Of a stretch of 64,000 bases of DNA, positions 44,343-52,623 are shown one piece after another. How positions within the stretch are numbered: the stretch's first letter is position 1; the number at the start of each line of letters is the position of its first letter. The stretch spans positions 124,001-188,000 of the forward strand of contig NZ_JAPWGW010000003.1 in NCBI RefSeq assembly GCF_027213945.1, read 5' to 3'. Under the pieces are notes generated by a model. That model worked only from the letters and a program-made list of their open reading frames with translations. It had not been told where the DNA came from and ran no database searches. Position numbers and translations under genes: made by a program. This stretch comes from Henriciella marina (GTDB taxonomy: Bacteria; Pseudomonadota; Alphaproteobacteria; Caulobacterales; Hyphomonadaceae).

Positions 44343-46622
44343 TCAGCCCGCAATCTTCGAGAAATCGGCCACACGGAACAGCGCAGCGCGAATCGATGTG
44401 AGCAGGCGAAGACGGTTCGCGCGAAGCTTTTCGTCGTCGGCATTCACCGTCACGCCATCAAAGAACGCATCGACCGGTCCGCGAAGTTCCGCAAGCGCCG
44501 CCATCGCCGCCGCGAAGTCTTCTGCCTGAAGCGCCGCATCGGCGCGGGAAACGGCAGTCTCGATAGCGGCATGAAGCGTGCGCTCTTCATCCTGCTCGAA
44601 CAGGGAGGCGTCGACATCGCCTTCAACGGCCGCGCCATCCTTCTTCTGTTCGGCTTTCAGGATGTTCGCCGCGCGCTTGTAGCCCGCAAGCAGGTTAGTC
44701 CCATCCTCAGTCTCAAGGAAAGCCGCCAGCGCCTCGACCCGTTTCACGATCAGGACGAGGTCGCCCTCACCAAGAGCAAAGACCGCATCAATGAGGTCAT
44801 GCCGCGCGCCCTGGTCACGAAGGTGTTGTTTCAGACGGTCAGCGAAGAACTCTGCCAGATCGCCAAGAACGCCGCCGTCTCGCTCAATAAACTGATGCGG
44901 CGCGTCACGGATATCGAGATTGTAGAGCTTGCCCGTTGGCGGATCGTAGGCTTCCTCTTCCCACATCTCCTCGACGTCTTTTGCCGTGAGAACGGGGTTA
45001 CCTTCCGCTGAGAAGAAACGGTTCTCCAGAGCCGCTGCCCATGCAGCATTCTTCTGGGTGAAAGCGATGTAAAGCGCCTTGTTGAAAACGTGGCCGAATG
45101 CCTTGGCGACAACAACATCGGTCTCCGACTCGGACCGAAGGTCTAGGCGCACATTATTCTCCAGAATGATCCGCACGACACCCAAAGCCGCGCGGCGCAG
45201 CGCGAACGGATCCTTCGACCCTGTCGGCTTTTCATCAATCGCCCAGAAGCCAACCAGCGTATCGAGCTTGTCGGCAAGTGCCACAGCAATCGCGACCGGC
45301 TCTGTTGGCACGGCGTCAGACGGCCCTTGCGGTTTGTAGTGCTCAGCGATGGCGGTCGCGACAGCATCGGTCTCGCCCTGCTCGCGCGCATAATAGCCGC
45401 CCATCACGCCCTGTAGTTCAGGGAACTCGCCCACCATGCCGGAGACCAGATCTGCCTTCGCAAGGCGCGCGGCACGTTCGGCCATGTCCGGATCCGCACC
45501 AACCTTCGGCGCAAGCTCACGCGCAAGCGCAGCAACGCGCTCTACCTTGTCGGCGATCGTGCCGAGCTCTTTCTTGAAGTCGATGGTCGCGAGCTTTTCG
45601 GCCATCTTCTCCAGCGGGGTCGACTTGTCCTGCTCCCAGAAGAAGCGCGCATCATCGAGGCGTGCAGACAGGACCCGCGAGTTACCCGCCGCAATCGACT
45701 TGCCGCCATCGCTGGCTTCGATATTGGCGACGACGACAAAATTCGGCGCAAGCTCGCCCGTTTCCGGGTTGCGCACGGCGAAGTATTTCTGATGTGTGCG
45801 CATCGACAGCTGCACGACTTCAGGCGGCAGTGACAGGAAGGCCGGGTCCATCTCGCCCAGAATGACGACCGGCCATTCGGCAAGGCCCGTCACCTCTTCG
45901 AGCAGACCCTTATCCTCAACCAGCTCCAGCCCGGCCTGCGCGCAGACCATGTGCGCCTGATCCTCAATCAGGAGGCGACGGTCCTCTCGGGCAATGGCGA
46001 CAAAGCCCTTCTCCTGCAGCGTTTCTTTGTATTCGGCATAGGAAGAGACCTTGAACGGTCCGCGCCCATGGACGCGGTGGCCTTCGGTTTCATTGCCGGA
46101 TTTCAGACCGTCGATCTCCAACTCGACGGTCTTACCATTGAAGACACAGAGGATGCGCTGCAGAGGGCGCACCCAACGCAACTCACCGCGGCCCCAACGC
46201 ATGGATTTTAGCCAGTGAAAGCCGCGTACGATCTCTGGCACGAGCCCTGCAATGATGTCTTCCAGCGGACGACCCGGGATTTCGCGCACGGCGACATAGA
46301 AATCGCCTTTCTTGGGGTCGCTCCGCACCTGCGCCTCATCGATCGAGGAGAGCCCTGCCCCGCGCAGGAATCCCTCGATCGCCTTTTCCGGCGCATCCGT
46401 CTTCGGGCCCTTCTTCTCTTCGCTGACATCGGCCGACTTCTCCGGCAGGCCCGAAATCGCCACCATCAGGCGGCGCGGCCCGGACCGGGCGACCACATCG
46501 CCGTATGCAACGCCAGCCTCGCTCAAACCCTTGGTCAGCGCATCGCGCAGGTCGGCTTCGGCCTTCGCCTGCATGCGTGCCGGGATTTCTTCGGAAAGGA
46601 GTTCGAGAAGGAGTTCAGCCAT
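44343..46622 (-). CDS. glyS: Glycyl-tRNA synthetase beta subunit
   Basis: The 759-residue protein is the tRNA-binding subunit of the alpha2beta2 enzyme. It starts with MAELLLELLSEEIPARMQ, typical of GlyS. Other landmarks are HHR-like RVHGRGPF, FVVVANIEASDGG and the C-terminal ALIC-like anticodon-binding domain. It is downstream of glyQ, with a lipoprotein gene between. Confidence 0.97.
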   Translation of the reverse strand: MAELLLELLSEEIPARMQAKAEADLRDALTKGLSEAGVAYGDVVARSGPRRLMVAISGLPEKSADVSEEKKGPKTDAPEKAIEGFLRGAGLSSIDEAQVRSDPKKGDFYVAVREIPGRPLEDIIAGLVPEIVRGFHWLKSMRWGRGELRWVRPLQRILCVFNGKTVELEIDGLKSGNETEGHRVHGRGPFKVSSYAEYKETLQEKGFVAIAREDRRLLIEDQAHMVCAQAGLELVEDKGLLEEVTGLAEWPVVILGEMDPAFLSLPPEVVQLSMRTHQKYFAVRNPETGELAPNFVVVANIEASDGGKSIAAGNSRVLSARLDDARFFWEQDKSTPLEKMAEKLATIDFKKELGTIADKVERVAALARELAPKVGADPDMAERAARLAKADLVSGMVGEFPELQGVMGGYYAREQGETDAVATAIAEHYKPQGPSDAVPTEPVAIAVALADKLDTLVGFWAIDEKPTGSKDPFALRRAALGVVRIILENNVRLDLRSESETDVVVAKAFGHVFNKALYIAFTQKNAAWAAALENRFFSAEGNPVLTAKDVEEMWEEEAYDPPTGKLYNLDIRDAPHQFIERDGGVLGDLAEFFADRLKQHLRDQGARHDLIDAVFALGEGDLVLIVKRVEALAAFLETEDGTNLLAGYKRAANILKAEQKKDGAAVEGDVDASLFEQDEERTLHAAIETAVSRADAALQAEDFAAAMAALAELRGPVDAFFDGVTVNADDEKLRANRLRLLTSIRAALFRVADFSKIAG

Positions 46623-46686
46623 AAGTGGTTCGGTCCGGGAATTCAGGGGCGAGAAAGTTCAGTGAAAGGGGATGTGGCGCAATGTG

Positions 46687-47211
46687 CTAGACGCCGCAAT
46701 CGCCCTTGATGCGCATGCGTTCGGTTGTTGCCGGTTCGATGATGGCCATCGTGCCCGTATAATTAGTGTATTCTGGCCCGCTTTCGGCTTCCTTCACCTT
46801 CAGCTCGACAAGAATGCGCCGATCATCGGAGCGATAGCGCCAGGTCTCAAGACCCTCATCATTTTTGGTCCGGTCGGCCGGCTGGAAAGCAAGCTCTTCC
46901 TCATTGATCATGATGCGCGCCGATGGGGTCTCGCCGGCATCCTCGCCCAGGAAAACGAAGCGCCAGGTCGACGGATCATCATAGACAAAAGTGTGCGCCG
47001 CCTGCGTGAAGCTGCAATACGCCTCACTGTCCGGGGCATGAATGGTGCCGATCTGAAGCGCCTGCGGGTCACGGTCTGCCACCTGCCGGACTTGCGGCGA
47101 CGGCTCCTCGACCGACTTCTTGAACGCATTGCTGGCTTCAGGCTGGGCGCGCTCGCCGCCGCAAGCCGCCGCAAGGACAAGTGCGCCCACCAGAAGAATC
47201 GCATTCCTCAT
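46687..47211 (-). CDS. Hypothetical lipoprotein between glyQ and glyS
   Basis: The product is 174 residues from ATG 47211, where the lipoprotein signal begins (MRNAILLVGALVLAAAC, lipobox AAAC). An ATG at 47235 is possible. The mature part has a Cys pair (EAYCSFTQ, KGDCGV at the end) and a WRFVFLG/WRYRSDDRR beta-strand pattern. Family not recognised. The insertion of an envelope gene into the glycyl-tRNA synthetase block is a lineage trait, not obviously functional. Confidence 0.75.
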   Translation of the reverse strand: MRNAILLVGALVLAAACGGERAQPEASNAFKKSVEEPSPQVRQVADRDPQALQIGTIHAPDSEAYCSFTQAAHTFVYDDPSTWRFVFLGEDAGETPSARIMINEEELAFQPADRTKNDEGLETWRYRSDDRRILVELKVKEAESGPEYTNYTGTMAIIEPATTERMRIKGDCGV

Positions 47212-47280
47212 GTTCGAACCGGTCTTGGTCATCATTCTCTCCTGATGGTCTGGCGCATATGCACCTAAGACCAGTGCGCC

Positions 47281-48183
47281 CTAAACGGCAGCTCGTTCTG
47301 CTTCCTGCTCGGCCCATTTCTCGGCAGCGCCGCGGGCCAGATCGCGCACCCGGGCGATGAAGGCCTGACGCTCCGTAGGCGAAATCGCGCCGCGCGCATC
47401 GATCAGGTTGAAGACGTGACTGGCTTTCAGCGCATAGTCATAGGCTGGCAGCGGCTTGCCTGCTTCGCGTAGTGCGGTGGATTGTTTCTCGCAGCCGGAG
47501 AACCAGGTCTGCAGCATCTCCACATCGGCCAGTTCAAAGTTGAAGGCCGACTGCTCGATCTCGTTCTGCAGGAAGACATCGCCATAGGATAGCGGGGTCT
47601 CAGACGCCGGGTCGTTGAAGGGCAGGTTGTAGACATTGTCGACGCCGAACACATACATGGCGAGGCGTTCGAGGCCGTAGGTCAGCTCACCCGAGACAGG
47701 GAAGACATCGAGCCCGCCGACCTGCTGGAAATAGGTGTACTGGCTGACTTCCATCCCGTCGCACCAGACTTCCCAGCCAAGCCCCCATGCGCCAACGGTC
47801 GGGTTCTCCCAGTCATCCTCGACAAAGCGGATATCGTGGACGGTCGGGTCGATACCGATTTCATAGAGCGAGTTGAGATAAAGGTCCTGAAGGTCTGCCG
47901 GGTTCGGCTTCAGGATAACCTGAAACTGGTAATAATGACCCAGACGGTTCGGGTTCTCACCATAGCGCGCATCGGCCGGGCGGCGCGATGGCTGCACATA
48001 GGCGGCGCGCCAGTCCTTTGGCCCCAGAGCGCGCAGCACGGTCGCCGGGTGTAGCGTGCCGGCGCCGACTTCCATGTCATAAGGCTGCAGGATCGCGCAG
48101 CCTTGCGCGGCCCAATAGGCTTGCAGGCGCAGGATCAGGTCCTGGAAGGAAGCGGGTTTCTCGCGGGCAACGGGTGCGGTCAT
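47281..48183 (-). CDS. glyQ: Glycyl-tRNA synthetase alpha subunit
   Basis: The 300-residue catalytic subunit is of class II. Signatures: [24 protein letters not shown] in part, [14 protein letters not shown], and the [16 protein letters not shown] stretch. It has the standard length. First gene of the glyQ / lipoprotein / glyS / membrane protein / ppdK series. Confidence 0.97.
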   Translation of the reverse strand: MTAPVAREKPASFQDLILRLQAYWAAQGCAILQPYDMEVGAGTLHPATVLRALGPKDWRAAYVQPSRRPADARYGENPNRLGHYYQFQVILKPNPADLQDLYLNSLYEIGIDPTVHDIRFVEDDWENPTVGAWGLGWEVWCDGMEVSQYTYFQQVGGLDVFPVSGELTYGLERLAMYVFGVDNVYNLPFNDPASETPLSYGDVFLQNEIEQSAFNFELADVEMLQTWFSGCEKQSTALREAGKPLPAYDYALKASHVFNLIDARGAISPTERQAFIARVRDLARGAAEKWAEQEAERAAV

Positions 48184-48316
48184 GCTAGGGCTCAGCCGGT
48201 TGAGTTGGCGTCGTGGTTCTGGTCACTCCGCCTAGCGCCACCTGCCCGAATTCGCAACTGCGGCACGGCCGTCCTGGCCAGCGACAAGCAGCGGGGCTTA
48301 TGCCAACAATAGCAAA

Positions 48317-48351
48317 GCCCGCTTGGTGAGCGAAGTCGAACCACGCGGGGC
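48317..48351. repeat. REP-like hairpin element with CGAAGTCGA core
   Basis: GCCCGCTTGGT and ACCACGCGGGGC form an imperfect stem around GAGCGAAGTCGA. TTCGACTTCGCTCA-type hairpins are common dispersed intergenic elements in alphaproteobacteria. It is the only copy I noticed in the window. The rest of 48184-48359 shows no gene. Confidence 0.5.
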
Positions 48352-48359
48352 ACCAGACG

Positions 48360-49103
48360 CTAACTCCAGTCCAGCCCAGCTTCTGATCGCGCAATACGTT
48401 CCAGAAGCTCGGTGCGCTCACCGCCCTTTCCGGTATAGATATTTATCCCGGCCAGCAGGCGCATCGGGCCGGACCGTAGCCCCTTCCGGGCACGCACGAT
48501 CACCCGCTTTGCATCTTCGCCGGGAAAGGATCGGACAGGCAGGACTTCAATCTGGCCGGTGCGCCGCTCAATCAGCGACAGGATACGCGCTAGCTCTGAG
48601 GCGCGGTGGATCATGACAAAGCGGCCCTTCGGCTTCAGCACGTGCAGCATCCGCCCGATCCAGTCTTTCAGCGGTACTGTCTCCAGATAGGCGTCGGCCT
48701 TGCCCTCACCCGGAGAAGTGATCGACCCGCCGCGAAAAAAGGGCGGATTGGAAAAGCAAAGATCAAAGCGGTTCTCGATGGCGTCAGACAGCTCGCTGAC
48801 ATCCTGGAGCTCAATCGACATGCGGTCGCCAAACCCATTCGCCTCGACGCCAAGCCGCGCGAGGCCGGCAAGACGCGCGTCGCGCTCATAGCCGGTAAAG
48901 CGCATCTTCTTGAGGCGATAAGCTGCTGGCAGGAGCGCCCCGCCTGCCCCGCAGCCAAACTCGGCCGCGTCGCCCGTCATTTCAGGATCAAGCGCCGCCG
49001 ATAGAAGTACACTGTCCGTCCCGGCGCGAAACCCGCGCCGTGGCTGGTAGACTTTCACCAGCCCGCCAAGGAAGGCGTCTTCCGTGACGTCGCCTTCAGC
49101 CAT
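48360..49103 (-). CDS. tRNA1(Val) adenine-N6 methyltransferase-like protein (TrmN6/YfiC)
   Basis: The 247-residue SAM-dependent methyltransferase has the AEFGCGAGGALLPAA motif I and the catalytic NPPF, as in N6-adenine methyltransferases of the TrmN6 family. The N-terminal VYQPRRGFRAGTDSVLL segment is typical of that family. It starts eight bases inside the DUF2007 gene, so the two are coupled. Confidence 0.88.
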   Translation of the reverse strand: MAEGDVTEDAFLGGLVKVYQPRRGFRAGTDSVLLSAALDPEMTGDAAEFGCGAGGALLPAAYRLKKMRFTGYERDARLAGLARLGVEANGFGDRMSIELQDVSELSDAIENRFDLCFSNPPFFRGGSITSPGEGKADAYLETVPLKDWIGRMLHVLKPKGRFVMIHRASELARILSLIERRTGQIEVLPVRSFPGEDAKRVIVRARKGLRSGPMRLLAGINIYTGKGGERTELLERIARSEAGLDWS

Positions 49104-49305
49104 CCTGGTCCAGTTCGTTCAGCGCGCGGCGCGCCGCATCTGCATCATCTTCGTGTACAACGACACGAACTGGCACCAGAGGGCCGCGACCATCGATATA
49201 GGCGGTATGCTCATCAAGCACGAACACCTCAATCCCGGCCTCGGAAAGCAGGTGTCTGATATAGCTCAGCTTGACGGGATCATTGGTGCGGAACACTTCT
49301 TCCAT
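49096..49305 (-). CDS. DUF2007 domain protein
   Basis: This 69-residue protein begins at ATG 49305, preceded by AAGGGAC. An open extension to 49383 is not needed. The pattern MEEVFRTNDPVKLSYIRHLLSEAGI and VPVRVVVHEDDADAARRAL is the DUF2007 (putative signal-transducing) fold, small ACT-like proteins of unknown role. It overlaps the methyltransferase gene by eight bases. Confidence 0.88.
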   Translation of the reverse strand: MEEVFRTNDPVKLSYIRHLLSEAGIEVFVLDEHTAYIDGRGPLVPVRVVVHEDDADAARRALNELDQDG

Positions 49306-49405
49306 GACATGTCCCTTCACTGCTGCGGTCCTGTACCGCATCGCTGGACCGCGGACGTATTCGTATGCATATGACCTAGTCAATTGAGCTTAGCAGGAAA
49401 TCTTT

Positions 49406-50419
49406 GTGTCTACACCAGCGACAGCGCGCGAAACTTCCAGCCGGTCATCCGTCGTCGAACGTCTGAGCGGCATGCTCGAAAAAGACCTCGCCGCGGTCGA
49501 GACCCTGCTCAACGCCAAGGCTGCAAGCCCCGTCGATATTATCCCTGCCATGTCAGAGCATATCGTGTCGGCGGGCGGCAAACGCCTGCGCCCGATGATT
49601 ACGCTCGCCGCTGCGCAGGCTGTCGGCACGGCCAATCCATCGACCCATTCGCTGGCGGCTGCGGTTGAGTTTATTCACACCGCGACCCTGCTGCACGATG
49701 ATGTGATCGATGAGAGCGACCTTCGCCGCGGCAAGCCTGCCGCCAAGTCGATCTGGGGTAATTCTGCTTCCATCCTCGTTGGCGACTTCCTGTTCGCGCG
49801 TGCCTTCACGCTGATGGTGGAAACCGGCTCGCTCGAAATTCTCGATATCCTCTCGAACGCCTCGTCTGTGATTGCAGAGGGCGAAGTTCGCCAGCTCGCC
49901 GCGCAAGGAAAGCCGGACCTTCCAACCGAAGACTATCTCGCCATCATCGAAGCCAAGACCGCTGCCTTGTTCGAAGCAGCCGCCCGCGCGGGCGCGATTT
50001 CCGGTGGCGGCGCTGACCACGCCGCAGCCCTCGCAAGCTATGGCAAGAATCTCGGCCTCGCCTTCCAGATTGTCGACGATGTTCTCGACTATGGCGGCAC
50101 GACCTCTGTCATCGGCAAAGTGGTTGGCGACGATTTCCGGGAGGGCAAAATTACCCTGCCCGTCATCATCGCCCGCCGACGCGGCCGCGCCGAAGACCAG
50201 GCCTTCTGGGCCCGCGCGCTCGACCTCGACAAGCAGGAAGAAGGCGATCTTGCCCGCGCGATCCATCTCATCCGCACGACCGGCGCAGCCGAAGCGACGA
50301 TTGCCGAAGCCGAAGCCTATGTCGGTCTTGCAAAGTCCGCGCTGTCGACCCTGCCGGACACGCCATGGCGCGCCCTTCTCGGTGAGCTTGCCGACTTCTG
50401 TATCCGGCGCGTCAGCTGA
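49406..50419 (+). CDS. ispB: Polyprenyl (octaprenyl/decaprenyl) diphosphate synthase
   Basis: The 337-residue trans-prenyltransferase makes the long side chain of ubiquinone. The first Asp-rich motif is LLHDDVIDESDLRRG and the second is DDVLDYGG. The GGKRLRP and QAGALxGG-like segments are also seen. The GTG start has AGGAAA upstream. The chain length of the product cannot be read by eye. Confidence 0.93.
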   Translation: MSTPATARETSSRSSVVERLSGMLEKDLAAVETLLNAKAASPVDIIPAMSEHIVSAGGKRLRPMITLAAAQAVGTANPSTHSLAAAVEFIHTATLLHDDVIDESDLRRGKPAAKSIWGNSASILVGDFLFARAFTLMVETGSLEILDILSNASSVIAEGEVRQLAAQGKPDLPTEDYLAIIEAKTAALFEAAARAGAISGGGADHAAALASYGKNLGLAFQIVDDVLDYGGTTSVIGKVVGDDFREGKITLPVIIARRRGRAEDQAFWARALDLDKQEEGDLARAIHLIRTTGAAEATIAEAEAYVGLAKSALSTLPDTPWRALLGELADFCIRRVS

Positions 50420-50458
50420 AGACAGGCGTGGGTCATACCGGCATTCTGCGACACCGGC

Positions 50459-50502
50459 AGAAACACCGTCCATACACCGTCACTGCACCGTCAAAACACC
50501 GT
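50459..50502 (-). repeat. Array C: four 11-bp units, inverted relative to A and B
   Basis: Read on the minus strand, units are ACGGTGTTTTG, ACGGTGCAGTG, ACGGTGTATGG, ACGGTGTTTCT, in exact 11-base register. Unit order corresponds to array A. It is located 40 bases after ispB and 57 before the next gene. Confidence 0.85.
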
Positions 50503-50559
50503 GGTCAGCCAGCAAACCAGTTCTAGCTTGAAGGCCGATAATCCCGAAAGGATTGCCGC

Positions 50560-52521
50560 ATGAAGTTCACTCAGACCTCAGCCGCCGCCCTCTCCGTACT
50601 GGCGCTTGCATCCTGCGCCGCAGTCGAAACAGAGCCGGCACAGACCTACGAGATCTCTGACGCTGACCAGGCGGCCGTCAACGCGAAAAAGTATGAAATT
50701 CTGGGCATTAGCCCGGAAACGGCGAATGATTTCGAGCTTTCTGACGCCGCCCTCGCCACCGCCGTCCGCGGCCCCGACAACGCCCCCGTCGGGCCGCTCG
50801 CCTATGCCTCTCCCGGCGAAGCGGTCAAGGCAGGCGACATGGCCGCCTTCGTTGCGGCCATGAAACTCAGCATCGAGCGAAACGACGACAACGTCCCGTT
50901 CGCCTCTGCCATAAGCTCCATCGATGCTGCCGCAGCGGGTGATTATGACCGCGCCAAGGAACTGGCGGATATAGCGGCGGAAAGTACAGAGCTGACCTTG
51001 CTCGGCGGCTTCCTGAAAGCCTGGTACTTCGCGCTTGAAGGCGATTTTGACGCCGCGATTGATGCTGAACTTGAGGTCGGATCAAGGCTCCCCGGCCTGA
51101 CAGGTGACCTGTCTCTCGCCGCCATGCTGGAAGCGGCGGGCCGTGAGGAAGAAGCCCTCGCCGTCTATTCCGCCATCACCCCGTCAGAGATCAAAGCGCC
51201 AGAGCACCAGTTCGATCCGCAGTCGATCCTGTTCAGCCATGTGCGCCTCGTCATCTCGCGTCAGGCCCTCCTCCTGCGCCGTCTCGGCCGCGTGGAAGAA
51301 GCGGTGGAACTCTACCAGCGCCTCGCCGAAGCCGAACCAGAACGCGCCACTACTTATGCGGCAGCGATTGAACAGATCGAGACGGGCCGCGGCCTCGACA
51401 ATGACCCCCTTGATGCGAACACAGCCTTCGCGCGCACCATGGCGGACTATTCGCTGGCCCTCGCCTATCAGCGGATGATCCGGTCAGCTTTTGCAGGCCA
51501 GCAGGCATCCGGTTTCGACGATACAAAGGCGGCTTTTGATCAGCTGGCGCTGCTCATTGATCCCGATAATGAAGACCTGCGTCTCGCCGTCATCGCAGAT
51601 CTCTATGACGAGACACTGTTCGAAGCCGCACTCCACGTCGCTGAGGTCGCGCCGGAAGAAACCGCCTCTCTGCAACTCGCCAAGGCACAATCTCACGTGC
51701 GCATGGAGCAAGCGGGCGAAGCGCGCGCCGCCTTGGGCCGCGCACTTGAGCTTGCTGATGAAGACGAAGAGCTCAGCACGACATCGAGCGCGATGCTGAT
51801 CTACGCCCTGCTTGGCGAGCAGGAGAGCGCGAGCGAATTGGCCGAAACGACGCCGGACCTTGCCCAGACAGATGCTGAAAAAGCGAGCGCCCACTCGACC
51901 AGCGCCACCATCTATTCCCAGTTCGGCAACTTTGAACGCGCCCTCTTCCATGCCCGTGCCGCCCGCGAACTGGACGACACGCATGAGCGGCGCATGGCGC
52001 TTGCCAATGCGATGGCGGACGCTGGCGAGGTGAACGAGGCGCTGCAGCTCATCCGGGCCGAAGCGCTCCGCCGACCGAACGACCCTTATATGCTCAACAC
52101 GCTCGGCTATTTCCTGATCGAGAATACCGAACAGTATTCAGAAGCCTTCCGGGTGCTCGCCCGCGCCAATGCGCTTGCGCCAAATGACCCGTATATCGCC
52201 GACAGCTATGGCTGGGCCCGCTACCGGCTTGGCGACCTTGAGGGCGCGGCCCGCTATATCGAACAGGCCCGCCGTCTGCTTGAGCCCAATATCCATTGGG
52301 AAATCGAAGACCATCTCGGCGACATCTACTGGCATCTGGACCGCGAGGACGAGGCGCGCGCGGCATGGGAAAGGGCACTGACCGACTATCCACGCGAGGA
52401 AACCCGGCAGAACCTTGTCGAGAAGTTGGAAAACGGCCTTGAAGGCGCGCCGCCAGAAAAGCAGCCCCTGCCTGATATCTCACTCGGCGACGACCAGGAA
52501 GTGAACCGCCAAGACATCTGA
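50560..52521 (+). CDS. TPR-repeat lipoprotein, first of two
   Basis: The 653-residue protein has a lipoprotein signal (MKFTQTSAAALSVLALASC, lipobox LASC). It is composed mostly of TPR-like helical repeats. The C-terminal ones are clear (PYMLNTLGYFLIENTEQYSE, then PYIADSYGWARYRLGDLEGA, then HWEIEDHLGDIYWHLDREDEA). This is a scaffold-type outer-membrane or periplasmic lipoprotein. The gene at 52624 has the same C-terminal repeat logic, so they are probably paralogues. Confidence 0.87.
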   Translation: MKFTQTSAAALSVLALASCAAVETEPAQTYEISDADQAAVNAKKYEILGISPETANDFELSDAALATAVRGPDNAPVGPLAYASPGEAVKAGDMAAFVAAMKLSIERNDDNVPFASAISSIDAAAAGDYDRAKELADIAAESTELTLLGGFLKAWYFALEGDFDAAIDAELEVGSRLPGLTGDLSLAAMLEAAGREEEALAVYSAITPSEIKAPEHQFDPQSILFSHVRLVISRQALLLRRLGRVEEAVELYQRLAEAEPERATTYAAAIEQIETGRGLDNDPLDANTAFARTMADYSLALAYQRMIRSAFAGQQASGFDDTKAAFDQLALLIDPDNEDLRLAVIADLYDETLFEAALHVAEVAPEETASLQLAKAQSHVRMEQAGEARAALGRALELADEDEELSTTSSAMLIYALLGEQESASELAETTPDLAQTDAEKASAHSTSATIYSQFGNFERALFHARAARELDDTHERRMALANAMADAGEVNEALQLIRAEALRRPNDPYMLNTLGYFLIENTEQYSEAFRVLARANALAPNDPYIADSYGWARYRLGDLEGAARYIEQARRLLEPNIHWEIEDHLGDIYWHLDREDEARAAWERALTDYPREETRQNLVEKLENGLEGAPPEKQPLPDISLGDDQEVNRQDI

Positions 52522-52553
52522 TCACTTGTCCACATTGCATGACGGTAATGTGA

Positions 52554-52603
52554 CCCGGTTTTCCTAGGAAAGTCCGGTCATGCCGGGTAAGGTAAAAACC
52601 GGG
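52554..52603 (+). promoter_or_regulatory. Structured leader before the second TPR lipoprotein
   Basis: CCCGGTTTT (52554-52562) and AAAACCGGG (52595-52603) form a perfect 9-bp stem. Inside are a 12-bp palindrome TTTCCTAGGAAA (52560-52571) and a CCGG-TCATG-CCGG hairpin. These are mutually exclusive in part, as in attenuators. No T run follows. Confidence 0.4.
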
Positions 52604-52623
52604 TTCGGTTATTCCGTAGGATC

